Below, piece after piece: positions 36,111-45,087 of a stretch of 64,000 nt of DNA (its first letter is position 1; every line of letters starts with the position of its first letter). The notes beneath the pieces are model-generated. The model made no database searches, was not told the DNA's origin, and was given only the letters and a program-made list of their open reading frames with translations. The stretch is from Pedobacter lusitanus (lineage in GTDB: Bacteria > Bacteroidota > Bacteroidia > Sphingobacteriales > Sphingobacteriaceae), in NCBI RefSeq assembly GCF_040026395.1, contig NZ_CP157278.1, forward strand, positions 62,001-126,000, in the 5' to 3' direction. The translations under genes were made by a program, and so were the position numbers.

Positions 36111-38114
36111 TTATAAGATAATATTCAATTGAGGTTTGTCTGTAAGAGCTTCTCTACTGCTGAACTGAACATCATTTTTTGCGCTTTCCGGCCCCTCGTT
36201 GAGAAGTGCAAATGTGATGATTTTATTGCCTGCAGCGAGTTGCAGGTTGATAATACTGGTGACATCTATTGCATATTTCTCAGCTTTATAAACGGTAAAG
36301 CTATTCACAAGAGTTCCGTTGGCTGGTGCGTTGTTCCAGGTTAACGAGGTTTCCAGCCAGGAGTTGGCGGAAGTAGTATAGACTTTAATTACCCTGGAAG
36401 GATCTGTATTTACTCCTGAGGCATTCAGGACTAACCTCGCGTTTGAAATAGCTGACGAGTTTATAGATGAAAAATCAAATTTCACATAAGATTTTCTGGC
36501 ATAGGAAGGAACGTCTGATTTCACAAATATCCCGGTTTCTGTACCATAATTCGTAGTCGCATAAGATCCGTTTTTTACATACGTATCCGCGTTGCTTACA
36601 AAACCAGTAAAACTATAGATTGATTGAGCTGCACCAATATCAGGATTACTGACTGGTAAAGGAGTCTGGAAATAATCCAGTCCACCATTGTTCGTCATAT
36701 TAAAGCCTGCAGAAATCAGGGCAGAAGATTTTTGCAATTTGAAACTTTCAACCAGAGCGGGTGCAGAGACGTTAACGAAATCAGGGTTAACATATATATT
36801 CCCTGAAACTGTTCCCTGTGGACCATTAACTGCAATTATAGATGCCGGATAAAAACAATTGTTTTGAATGACGCTGGAAGTGCTGAGTGGTTTATCACCA
36901 AACTTACTTACAGTACCTTCGGCATATATAATGTTGTTATTGAATATGCTGTTGAAGGCACCACTTTTAAATATATAATCCAGGTTACCCTTTATATAAA
37001 AAGTGTTATTATAAATTTTATTGGTAGTACTCGTTGAAATATAGAGAAACAGGCCGTAACCAGGAGTTTGTGCATCATTGATACTTAAGTTATATCTGAC
37101 GATGATATTTTTTGAACTGTTCATGAACAGCATGAAAGCTCTTTTGTTATCATGAGAATAATTGTATTCAAAAATATCGCCGTCAGTTGTCAGATCCGCA
37201 TCAAATGACTGTCCATCGTTTGATCCTCCACCTTTAGTATTGAAAACTTCATTAAATGCGACTCTTGTTCCAACACTGTTAATGGTCCAGCAAACAGCAT
37301 AGTTTAAAGACGTAGTGGAATAAGCACAATTTTTAAAAGTATTTCGTGTAACTGCAGAATTGATTACGTTTGATAATACAATTCCGTCACCAAGAATGTT
37401 TTCCAGGTAATTCTGATCAAATACCACATTAGTACTTTTTCCTGGTGCACCTAAAGTCCGTATGCCTTCCAGAGTAGAGTTTTTAACTGTATTTTTCTGC
37501 ACCAGTACATTGTCTGTATTACCTGCTAAAATGATTCCGCCAGATGATTTATTAGAAGCTGCACTGGTTCCGGGAGCACTTTTTACATCATGAATATCAC
37601 AGTTGAGTATTTTGATATCGGATCCTCTGACTGAGTCAGCCTGGCTTACATAGATTCCCCTGACACTGGCATTGGTTTCGGTACCGGTGTTGGTAATATC
37701 AAAGTTATTTATCTCCCAGTAGGATTGATTATTTAAAGAAATAGCAGAGCTACCGTTTGATCCAGGACCATTAATCTGTGGCTTGTTACCCGTATCATAC
37801 TTGTTCATGATGATATTGGAGTTTTGAATTCCGGAACCTTTTGGTTTTAGCTGGCCGTTCCAGATACCACCGGATTTGAAAAGGATCTGATCTCCCGGAT
37901 TAAAAATGATAGTGTTTACCTTGTCAATTGTTTTCCAGGCTTGTGCCGTGCTTTTTCCATCGTTGTTGTCGTCTCCGTTTGGATCTACATAATAGACTGT
38001 TCCTGTGACGCTTGTAGTAGTCTTGGTTTGTGCTTCCAGCTTTATCGCTGATTTTTTGCAACTGACCATCATTAATAGTACCAGAAGGATTACTGGGTGA
38101 TTCAGGTTTTTCAT
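36111..38114 (-). CDS. Right-handed beta-helix lipoprotein with C-terminal DNRLRE/CBM96 domain
   Basis: 667 aa with lipobox LMMVSC then KK. Mature residues 40-470 begin VDPNGDDNNDGKSTAQAWKT, the classic opening of pectate-lyase-like parallel beta-helix proteins, and are full of N-rich helix turns (NIIVRYN, NKIYNNTF). The last 160 residues, with ADTYVKNGSYATTNYG and the NSWLETSLTWNNAP signature, are a DNRLRE/CBM96 carbohydrate-binding module. A surface polysaccharide lyase or hydrolase is likely; the active-site residues cannot be assigned. Confidence 0.85.
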   Translation of the reverse strand: MKNLNHPVILLVLLMMVSCKKSAIKLEAQTKTTTSVTGTVYYVDPNGDDNNDGKSTAQAWKTIDKVNTIIFNPGDQILFKSGGIWNGQLKPKGSGIQNSNIIMNKYDTGNKPQINGPGSNGSSAISLNNQSYWEINNFDITNTGTETNASVRGIYVSQADSVRGSDIKILNCDIHDVKSAPGTSAASNKSSGGIILAGNTDNVLVQKNTVKNSTLEGIRTLGAPGKSTNVVFDQNYLENILGDGIVLSNVINSAVTRNTFKNCAYSTTSLNYAVCWTINSVGTRVAFNEVFNTKGGGSNDGQSFDADLTTDGDIFEYNYSHDNKRAFMLFMNSSKNIIVRYNLSINDAQTPGYGLFLYISTSTTNKIYNNTFYIKGNLDYIFKSGAFNSIFNNNIIYAEGTVSKFGDKPLSTSSVIQNNCFYPASIIAVNGPQGTVSGNIYVNPDFVNVSAPALVESFKLQKSSALISAGFNMTNNGGLDYFQTPLPVSNPDIGAAQSIYSFTGFVSNADTYVKNGSYATTNYGTETGIFVKSDVPSYARKSYVKFDFSSINSSAISNARLVLNASGVNTDPSRVIKVYTTSANSWLETSLTWNNAPANGTLVNSFTVYKAEKYAIDVTSIINLQLAAGNKIITFALLNEGPESAKNDVQFSSREALTDKPQLNIIL

Positions 38115-38264
38115 ATTTGTTTACATTTGGTTAATGGTTTATGAAATTGAATTTCAGTAATTTGATGGTTAGCGTAGGGTGAATATTCTACTTAAATAGG
38201 GGTGAATTTCGCTCGCTGGTTAAACTATTTTAAATGGGAATGCTAAGGGGGATTGCTGCCAATA

Positions 38265-38469
38265 TTATTTATCCAGACCTTTTTCCTTTAACCATTTCGA
38301 GAGCTGGTCGGCCACCTGGATATTGTTCAGATCAGAAAATGGAAAGTGTGTGTTACCTTTAAGGCCAATTTCCGGCAGATTTATTACAGTTGTGTCACCT
38401 CCATGTTTGTTGATGGTTGCTGTCCAGATTTTCGCCATTTCAAGACCAGAACGCCAGTGATCTTTATTC
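38265..38469 (-). pseudogene. C-terminal stump of an alpha/beta-hydrolase, cut by the IS3 element
   Basis: Reading down from the IS boundary, the minus strand encodes about 67 residues: a KDHWRSGLEMAKIW segment, TINKHGGDTTVINLPEIG, then GNTHFPFSDLNNIQVADQLS and a short Lys-rich end before TAA at 38265. This looks like the last part of a secreted alpha/beta-hydrolase, with the catalytic His in the GNTHFPF context. The remainder is absent from the far side of the IS, so more than a simple insertion occurred. Confidence 0.7.
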
Positions 38470-38533
38470 TGTAACCCCTCCTAAAAATCGGACTGTATAA
38501 AAGGCGAAAATTCGTAACTTTAAAAACAGGAAG

Positions 38534-38799
38534 ATGAAAAAGTCAGTAATTAGTGAAAGCCAGATCGTGGCAGCAATCAAGGAACAAGAGTCGGGTAAAA
38601 AGGTAGCAGATATCTGCCGTGATTTGGGGATACACCAACCACATTTTATAACTGGAAGAAAAAGTATTCTGGAATGTATAATCAGGAGCTACGCCGTTTG
38701 AAGGAATTAGAGGAAGAAAACCGCAGACTTAAGCATATGTATGCTGAATTGGCCTTGGATAATAAGATTCTGAAAGACGTTCTTTCAAAAAAGTTTTAA
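38534..38799 (+). pseudogene. IS3 OrfA (helix-turn-helix), frameshifted
   Basis: From ATG 38534 the frame reads MKKSVISESQIVAAIKEQES, then ...VADICRDLGIHQ, the standard OrfA helix-turn-helix. One base is missing near 38640-38646. After the shift the expected FYNWKKKYSGMYNQELRRLK and leucine-zipper tail continue to TAA at 38799. The frameshift removes the normal protein. Confidence 0.85.
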
Positions 38800-38819
38800 A
38801 GCCCTGCCAGCGTAAAAAC

Positions 38820-39650
38820 ATGGTTGCCTATGTGGTGGAATAGCATCAGATTAGCATCAGCAGGGCTTGTCGTGTAGCTTCTCTACCGAAATCCATGTAT
38901 TACTATAAATCTAGAAAGGATGACTCAGAAACGATTACAAAGCTTCAGGAATTGGCTGGATCTTATCCAACCGAAGGTCAAGATTTATATTATGGGCGAA
39001 TTAGAACGGAGGGATATAAATGGAATTATAAGCGTGTGAGACGGGTGTATCTACTTCTGGGGCTAAATCAGAGAAGAAAAGCGCGCAAACGTTTACCGAA
39101 GCGTGTGAAAAATCCGCTGGCGCGTCCGTTAGCCCCGCTGGAGATGTGGTCTATCGACTTTATGAGTGACGTGCTTACCAATGGGCGGAAATTCAGAACG
39201 CTAAATGTAATAGATGATTATAACCGGGAGGCTATTGCCATTGAAGTTGCCCATTCGATGCCTGCCATGCGGGTAACAGAACTATTAGAACGAATAATTC
39301 AAGAGCAAGGAAAGCCAAAAAGCATCAGGACTGACAATGGTCCGGAATTTATAAGCAAGGAATTTAATACCTGGTGCAAAGGGAATAATATTAAAATCCA
39401 ATATACTCAGCCTGGTAGGCCGATGCAGAATGGATATATAGAACGTTTTAACAGAAGCTTCAGGGAAAGCATTCTTAATGCATATTTATTTGAAGATATA
39501 ATGCAAGTACAAATATTAGCTGAAGAATGGGTAAAGGATTACAATTCTAAGAGACCACATGAAGCATTAGATGGTAAAACGCCGTTAGAATATAGAGCAC
39601 AATGGAGCCTCAGCATGGAGTCAGCCCCTGCGGAGCTGACTCCATGCTGA
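38820..39650 (+). pseudogene. IS3 OrfB transposase with premature stop
   Basis: The full frame starts at ATG 38820 (MVAYVVE) but hits TAG at 38841-38843, one base from the CAG expected there. It then continues open to 39650, and an internal ATG at 38895 could give 251 aa. The DDE integrase core is intact: SIDFMSD, IRTDNGPEF, and GYIERFNRSFRE for the D, D and E residues. A protein starting at 38895 would lack part of the N-terminal helix-turn-helix. Confidence 0.85.
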
Positions 39651-39773
39651 GGGATGAAAAATAATATATAAATTTGAATTCTCGCCTCCTAAGCCGGTTC
39701 GAAAAAAGGGAGAGTTACAGTGATTTGTAAAGTAATTCTTTAGCAGAAAGAAACGGCTGACCAATCTGCTATT

Positions 39774-39989
39774 ATGAATACTGGTAAAAGTGCTGATCGG
39801 ACATATGAAATGCTGCATGAGGTCTTTGAAGGTAAACCTGAGCGGGCCGCCATCAAAAAGTTGATGACGGAAATTAATGACCAAGTACAACATTTAAGAA
39901 ACCTGAACTGGTGTGGTTCAACTTTGCTGAGTATGAAGAAGTCAAGCGCTATTGGAGTTACTGAAATGCAGATTTTAAAGCATATGTAG
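39774..39989 (+). CDS. Short hypothetical protein beside the IS3 element
   Basis: 71 codons, charged and mostly helical in the first half (ADRTYEMLHEVFEGKPERAA), with no recognised family. It lies between the IS end and the tRNA-end remnant, where other genes are broken, so it may be a fragment. Confidence 0.3.
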   Translation: MNTGKSADRTYEMLHEVFEGKPERAAIKKLMTEINDQVQHLRNLNWCGSTLLSMKKSSAIGVTEMQILKHM

Positions 39990-40018
39990 GAAGGTTCTAC
40001 AAATGTCTTTTAATACAA

Positions 40019-40044
40019 AAAGCCTCAATTTGCATTGAGGCTTT
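40019..40044 (-). terminator. tRNA-type terminator attached to the second tRNA-end remnant
   Basis: AAAGCCTCAA-tttgca-TTGAGGCTTT, with T run on the minus strand. It abuts the tRNA-Lys-like 3' end at 40045, the same arrangement as at the true tRNA gene but with a different stem. Confidence 0.75.
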
Positions 40045-40137
40045 CGTGATCCCGCTGGGATTCACACCTAGTGTAAAAATCAACGTTTAAATAGTATTTA
40101 GTATGGTTTTTAAATTCTACTCACCGAATTACTCACC
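40045..40137 (-). other. Second tRNA-Lys 3'-end remnant with paired ACTCACC repeats
   Basis: Bases 40045-40063 match the tRNA-Lys 3' end (19 of 19, as at 5938-5956), then diverge. A roughly 60-bp stretch similar to that at 3147-3211 follows: both contain CGTTTAAA and a TATGG/GATGG-TTTT block, and end with two direct heptamers, here exact (ACTCACC at 40119-40125 and 40131-40137). It is best explained as the attachment site of another, related integrated element whose other end is elsewhere. Confidence 0.65.
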
Positions 40138-40412
40138 ATTTATTTTGTACGTTTTAACTGCAATTGCTTGGATGAAAATAGGCAATTTTTCACATAAATA
40201 ACAATTTTATAAATGAAATTTTTTGGAGATTTAAGTCTAGTTCCGCGGGATTTGAACAGCAGACTTTAAGGACTATTCAACTCCCTTGTAATACTCCTTA
40301 TAAACCCTTGCAATTGGAACTATCTTTAGTAACACCTATTCAAAATAGATTATTTGTATTCAAGTTAAGACAATTTTCATCGATCTGTCTATAAGATATT
40401 CTAACGTATTTC
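40138..40412. other. Gene-free stretch after the att remnant
   Basis: No reading frame or structure stands out in these 275 AT-rich bases. Confidence 0.5.
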
Positions 40413-41117
40413 CTAAAGTTTTAGTTTATAGAAAAGGGCTTCCTTGTAATTTTTACCTATCGGTATTTCATGCTTGTTTATAAAGATACGGTTCCCTTCA
40501 ATACGATCAATTTTTGATTGATTCACAATAAATGATCGATGCACTTTAATAAAGAGATTGGGGGGCAATTGCTTTTCCAGACCGGAGAAAGGAATGGTTT
40601 GGTATAGTATGCTATCGACGGTAACTATTTTGCTATAATTGCGATTCGCTTCTGCAAACAATAACTTGTCATAGGCTATACGAAAGATCTTACCTTCTGT
40701 TTTAATAAAAATAGAATCCTGGTTTTCCATCTCTTTTCCGGAATAAGAGATGGGCGTAATGATCCTGTTTATGGCTTTATCTACAGCTATGATAAACCTT
40801 TCCAATGAAAAAGGTTTCACCAGGTAATCGCAAACAGATAAATCGAAAGCATCGACCGCATATTGCTTATAAGCTGTAGTCATAATTACTTTGGGCATCA
40901 CCTTAAGCGTTTGCAAAAAACCGACACCGGTAAGCACTGGGAGATGGATATCTAAAAAAATCAGATCAATCTGTTTGGTCTCTAAGATAGCTTTTGCCTC
41001 GAGTGCATTACCGCAAATGGCTTCTATTCGTAATTGTGGCAAATAATTACAATAGGTAACCAATAGTTCTCTGGCCAGCGGTTCATCATCAACAATAATA
41101 CAACTGATCTGATCCAT
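40413..41117 (-). CDS. LytTR-family response regulator
   Basis: 234 aa. The receiver has IIVDDEP and phospho-acceptor Asp in LIFLDIHLPVLTG, then TTAYKQYAVDAF and YLVKPFS. The LytTR domain in the last 100 residues contains VHRSFIVNQSKIDRIEG. It directly follows the sensor kinase gene with no spacer, so the two form a two-component pair. In this family such pairs often control the adjacent ABC transporter, which here is broken. Confidence 0.93.
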   Translation of the reverse strand: MDQISCIIVDDEPLARELLVTYCNYLPQLRIEAICGNALEAKAILETKQIDLIFLDIHLPVLTGVGFLQTLKVMPKVIMTTAYKQYAVDAFDLSVCDYLVKPFSLERFIIAVDKAINRIITPISYSGKEMENQDSIFIKTEGKIFRIAYDKLLFAEANRNYSKIVTVDSILYQTIPFSGLEKQLPPNLFIKVHRSFIVNQSKIDRIEGNRIFINKHEIPIGKNYKEALFYKLKL

Positions 41118-42155
41118 TTATTTTGTTTTTAACCAAAGTTCAACTTTAAATTTATTTGAGGTACAGCTTTGTTTCAACTCGTATTCACCGGGATAAAGTA
41201 ACTGCAGCCTTTTGGTCACGTTCGCTATACCAAAGCCCGAACTGGGGTTTTTACTAAGATTTTCAGCACTTTGATCGCTGTAACTATTTTCTATTTCAAA
41301 ATAGATATTTCCATTTTCTGTTTTACAATTCATGTTGATCCCTATTTCCTGTTCAAAGGTGTTTCGAGCATGTTTAAATGCATTTTCAACAAATACAATA
41401 AGCAGCATCGGGGCGACTTTTAGCTGTTTTGGAGCCTCTTGCAGATTAACCCTTAACAAAAGCCGGTCTGAACTTCTAATGTTTTCCAGCTCAATGTAAT
41501 TTCGGATATATTCCAATTCATCCGCTAATGGTACCAGCTCCTGATCCGCATCGTAGACCGAATAGCGTAACAATTCAGATAACCTGAGCAAAAGAGGAGG
41601 CATTTGATCAGGTCTGTTAATGGACAAACTATACATATTGTTCAACGTGTTAAACAGAAAATGAGGACTTACCTGCGAGCGCAACAAATTCAGCTCACTC
41701 TCTTTTTTTTGTTCAGCAAGCATCAAACCATTCATTTTTTCTCTAATGGCGCTTCTGATCACAGCGATAAAAAAGCCGCAGAACATCACTATAAAGCTAC
41801 AGCTCATGATCGTTATGGAAGATTCGATGAGGTGATTTAAAGGGACATCCTGCCCGAAAAGGTAAACAAAAATGGTCAGGCCAACAATATCATAACCAAT
41901 GAGTGAAATGACAAGCAATAACAATAAGCCAGCCCACTTACCATTAAGTAACCATTTGCGGCAGAACCACCTGCCGGTATATAAACAACCTAAAATACAG
42001 ATGTAAACTGCTACCGCACCTGGGGCATAGCTCCATTTACGACTTACAGAAAGTATAAATACCATCAGGACCAATAAAGCGGAGCAAAAAAAAAGGTGAA
42101 CCCGCTTTTCTTTTTCAAAAAAGGTCTCGAAATAGGCAGTTGGTCGTAGTTTCAT
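41118..42155 (-). CDS. LytS-type sensor histidine kinase
   Basis: 345 aa. Four to five membrane helices (residues 20-135) are followed by a His_kinase domain with the phospho-acceptor in LRSQVSPHFLFNTLNNMYSL and a HATPase_c-like region (VFVENAFKHA as the N-box, GFGIANVTKRLQLLY as the G-box). It is the partner of the downstream LytTR regulator. It is divergent from the ABC ATPase remnant at 42363. Confidence 0.93.
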   Translation of the reverse strand: MKLRPTAYFETFFEKEKRVHLFFCSALLVLMVFILSVSRKWSYAPGAVAVYICILGCLYTGRWFCRKWLLNGKWAGLLLLLVISLIGYDIVGLTIFVYLFGQDVPLNHLIESSITIMSCSFIVMFCGFFIAVIRSAIREKMNGLMLAEQKKESELNLLRSQVSPHFLFNTLNNMYSLSINRPDQMPPLLLRLSELLRYSVYDADQELVPLADELEYIRNYIELENIRSSDRLLLRVNLQEAPKQLKVAPMLLIVFVENAFKHARNTFEQEIGINMNCKTENGNIYFEIENSYSDQSAENLSKNPSSGFGIANVTKRLQLLYPGEYELKQSCTSNKFKVELWLKTK

Positions 42156-42362
42156 GAGTTAAATGTGTCAATTCATCTCGTAAATATAGCATATCCCTTA
42201 CCAAAATGCAGTTCCGCATGTCATAATGCATTAAATGCCTGACAAACGGTTTTGTCCTGCTAAAAGCTATTTAGGTCAGCAGATTCTGGCTTTCTGACCT
42301 GCTATTTTCTTTATTGGATTGCTGAGTTACATTTTTGATCCTATTACTTCAAACCAAGAACT

Positions 42363-42774
42363 ATGGAGCTCCAGATCAGTAACTTATGCAAAACGTATTC
42401 AAACGGGATACGGGCCCTGAACAATATGACACTCAGTATCAATAACGGACTGTTTGGGCTGCTTGGACCAAATGGTGCTGGCAAATCCTCATTAATGCGC
42501 ACTATAGCCACTTTACAGGAAGCCGATAGCGGCAGTATTTTTTTTAGATGGTCTTGATGTATTAAAAAACAAGACAGCGGTGCGGCAATTATTAGGCTAT
42601 TTGCCGCAAGAATTCGGTGTGTATCCAAAAGTATCGGCTGAGCGGCTGTTGGACCATATCGCCCAGTTGAAAGGTGTAGGAAATACCATTCACCGAAAAG
42701 AATTAGTAAGCGCATTACTGGAACAGGTTAACCTGTTCAATGACCGAAAAGCATTTACCTTTTGTGAATATTGA
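42363..42774 (+). pseudogene. ABC transporter ATP-binding protein, frameshifted and truncated
   Basis: The start MELQISNLCKTYSNGIRALN and Walker A GPNGAGKSS are typical ABC-2 type ATPase sequence. At the T run 42538-42545 an extra base shifts the frame, which resumes as LDGLDVLKNKTAVRQLLGYL with the Q-loop LPQEFGVYP. Homology ends near LFNDRKA (about 42750), before the signature and Walker B. No permease follows. It was probably the target of the neighbouring LytS/LytTR pair. Confidence 0.85.
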
Positions 42775-42784
42775 ATAGCCTCAT

Positions 42785-42995
42785 TCATAATCTGCTTTTC
42801 TCCGGCTGCAATACCCGAAGATGCAGGTCTGATAATTGTGTTCTCAAGAAGTTGATCAATGTCATGATTGCATAAAGCATTCGAATTGTAATACGCCTCA
42901 AATTCTTCAGGTGTCCACCATTTACCAGTAGGTTTGTGATACAACCCACATTGGCAAGTAGCGCATCCTTTATCAATGGCCTTAATCTGACCCAA
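42785..42995 (-). pseudogene. Unidentified gene fragment fused to the broken ABC gene
   Basis: A minus-strand frame reads KGCATCQCGLYHKPTGKWWT, then PEEFEAYYNSNALC..., with protein-like composition, but lacks a proper start and is cut where the ABC remnant begins. I do not recognise the family. It marks the deletion or recombination junction near 42750-42790. Confidence 0.4.
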
Positions 42996-43030
42996 TCAAC
43001 TTTTTGTTGACCATAATGACTTATACCCAT

Positions 43031-43340
43031 AGAGGCAAAGCTAATAATTAATATCTTGAATTGCTAAAAATATTAGTAAAATGTTTTAGTGGAATATATT
43101 ATAAACTATGGAGAGGTGAATTTTTCGTAAATAAGTATTATATCAGGTTAAATTAATCAGCATAGATCTTGAGATCGAAATAACAGGGCTTCCATGATTT
43201 CTGAGATGATGCAAAATGGAAAGGTCATATAATTTATATATCAGGAGTTGGGGACATCTTTATATGACTGTCTTACAGATGTTAATTGATTTTTATTAAG
43301 GATATTTGCATTTTCGGCTTTATTTTTGTCAAACCCTGGT
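43031..43340. other. Gene-free region upstream of the sigma factor
   Basis: About 310 AT-rich bases, presumably the promoter region of the FecI-type operon. No palindrome or promoter match is distinct enough to claim. Confidence 0.5.
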
Positions 43341-43910
43341 ATGACAATTAATAGTGACCTTTCTGATTCAGAGCTTTTAGCTTTACTGGCAAAAAGTAAT
43401 GAGTCTGCATTTTCTGTCCTTTATAAGCGTTATTGGAAAAAGGTTCTTGCTGTAGCCGTTTATAAGATTAGTTCAATTGAAGAAGCTGAAAGTATAGTAC
43501 AGGATATTTTTTATTCGTTGTGGCAAAGAAGAGAAAGTTTAGAAGTCAGCATTAGTTTTAATAATTACCTGATGGCATCAGTTAAATATCGTGTAATTAA
43601 GGTATTAGATAGACAGCGAAGAGAAAGACTTTTTCAAGAGAAACAGAGTACATTTGTAGATATTTTAGATGATTCTACACAAGAATACCTGGAGTGTGCT
43701 GAATTGACCAGAAGATTAGCATATCTCGTCAAACAGTTGCCGGAAATTCCCAGGCTTATTTATAAGCTTAATAAAGATGAAGGAAAAAGCTATAAAGAAA
43801 TTGGAATTGAGCTTAATATGACCGAGAAGGCTGTAGATGCGCATCTTTTTCGCGTAAAGAAGAATCTTCGCGAAAAATTGGGAATATTCCTTTTTAGTTT
43901 CTTACTGTAG
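43341..43910 (+). CDS. ECF sigma factor, FecI-like
   Basis: 189 aa from ATG 43341; a TTG 15 bp earlier is less likely. Region 2 (AFSVLYKRYWKKVLAVAVYKI, then EAESIVQDIFYSLWQRRE) and region 4 (LPEIPRLIYKLNKDEGKSYKEIGIEL, with TEKAVDAHLFRVKKNLRE) match Bacteroidota ECF sigma-70 factors that work with FecR. It is the first gene of FecI-FecR-SusC-SusD and probably directs the SusC/SusD genes. Confidence 0.93.
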   Translation: MTINSDLSDSELLALLAKSNESAFSVLYKRYWKKVLAVAVYKISSIEEAESIVQDIFYSLWQRRESLEVSISFNNYLMASVKYRVIKVLDRQRRERLFQEKQSTFVDILDDSTQEYLECAELTRRLAYLVKQLPEIPRLIYKLNKDEGKSYKEIGIELNMTEKAVDAHLFRVKKNLREKLGIFLFSFLL

Positions 43911-43934
43911 TAATAAATACAATAAATTATACCA

Positions 43935-45083
43935 ATGACTGATCAAAATACGCTTCAGGATCTTGCAAATAAATGGCTTAAGGGAACAATTACGCCTGAA
44001 GAAAAGGAGAAGTTCAATAATTGGTTTAGTGAACTAGCTGAAGAACCTATTGAAATTACTGAGTCCTACGCAGTATCCGAAGAAGCACACGAGAATAAGA
44101 TGTGGAATATTATTCACCAAAAGATTGCACAAGAGAAAAAACCTGTTGTAAAGCGTCTTAACAGGAGAGTATGGATTGCTGCAGCTTCATTGTTTGTAAT
44201 TTGCAGTACCGCCTTGTACCTGACATTACATTCAGGAGATCAATCTAAAGATACGGCCAGCTTTACTGCTGTTATTAAGCCAGGGGGGGACAAAGCTTTT
44301 TTGACTCTTGCAAATGGCAAACGCATTATTTTAAAGGATATAGCTAGTGGAGTATTGGCTACTGAGGCCAATGTTCAGATTTCCAAAACGGATGAAGGAC
44401 AACTGGCTTATCATTACGTTAATGATGATCGTAAAACAGCCGGGCCAGTATTGTATAATATTATTGAAACCCCCAGGGGTGGAGAATACCAGGTTCTATT
44501 ACCTGATGGTAGTAAAGCATGGCTTAATGCTGCTTCAAAATTGAAATATCCGGTAAGCTTTGCAGCTGCTAAAACCAGAACAGTAGAACTCAGTGGAGAA
44601 GGTTATTTTGAAGTTGCAAAGGATAAAGAGCATCCTTTTCAAGTAAAAACGGATAATCAGGAAGTAGAAGTCCTGGGAACTAAGTTTAATATCAACAGTT
44701 ATAAAGATGAAGCTATTGTAAAAACTACCTTAGTCGAGGGCCGTGTTAAAGTTTTTTCGTCTCAAAACTCAAAAATCCTGTTGCCCGGCCAGCAAGCTAA
44801 ACTTCAGGCAGGATATATAAAAGTAGAAACAGTAAATGCAGTAAATGAAATTGGCTGGAAAAATGGAAAATTTACTTTTAATGATGAAGAATTGGGTAAT
44901 GTTATGCGCAAAATTTCCCGTTGGTATGATATAGAAGTGGTTTTTCAAGATCCTCAAGCTGCTAAAAAAGTATTTAGCGGTAAGATGTCCAGATCTGATG
45001 ATATAAATACATTGCTTAGAAAACTTCAGAAAACAGGTGAAGCTAAATTTAAAATTGAGGGGAGAAAAGTAATTGTACTATGA
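43935..45083 (+). CDS. FecR-type anti-sigma factor
   Basis: 382 aa. It has a cytoplasmic N-terminal part, one membrane helix near 83-104 (VWIAAASLFVICSTALYLTL), a periplasmic FecR domain (TPRGGEYQVLLPDGSKAWLN, ...VLGTKFNI, VEGRVKVFS) and a C-terminal DUF4974 domain that docks with the receptor's STN domain. It lies 24 bp after the sigma gene and ends 4 bp before the SusC start, so the three are co-transcribed. Confidence 0.94.
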   Translation: MTDQNTLQDLANKWLKGTITPEEKEKFNNWFSELAEEPIEITESYAVSEEAHENKMWNIIHQKIAQEKKPVVKRLNRRVWIAAASLFVICSTALYLTLHSGDQSKDTASFTAVIKPGGDKAFLTLANGKRIILKDIASGVLATEANVQISKTDEGQLAYHYVNDDRKTAGPVLYNIIETPRGGEYQVLLPDGSKAWLNAASKLKYPVSFAAAKTRTVELSGEGYFEVAKDKEHPFQVKTDNQEVEVLGTKFNINSYKDEAIVKTTLVEGRVKVFSSQNSKILLPGQQAKLQAGYIKVETVNAVNEIGWKNGKFTFNDEELGNVMRKISRWYDIEVVFQDPQAAKKVFSGKMSRSDDINTLLRKLQKTGEAKFKIEGRKVIVL

Positions 45084-45087
45084 TCAT

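Larger units (their letters stand above)
38470..39719 (+). mobile_element. Decayed IS3-family insertion sequence
   Basis: About 1250 bp with imperfect inverted ends: TGTAACCCCTCC at 38470 and, read on the other strand, TGTAACTCTCCC ending at 39719. It encodes OrfA and OrfB in the usual order. OrfA has a one-base deletion and OrfB an early stop, so the copy cannot move by itself. The flanks (TATTC and GTGAT) show no target duplication, consistent with later rearrangement. Confidence 0.88.

Noticed and set aside
38895..39650. Treating the IS3 OrfB as an active transposase
   Set aside because: The frame is open from an internal ATG, but OrfA is frameshifted and the natural OrfB start is followed by a stop, so autonomous movement is unlikely.
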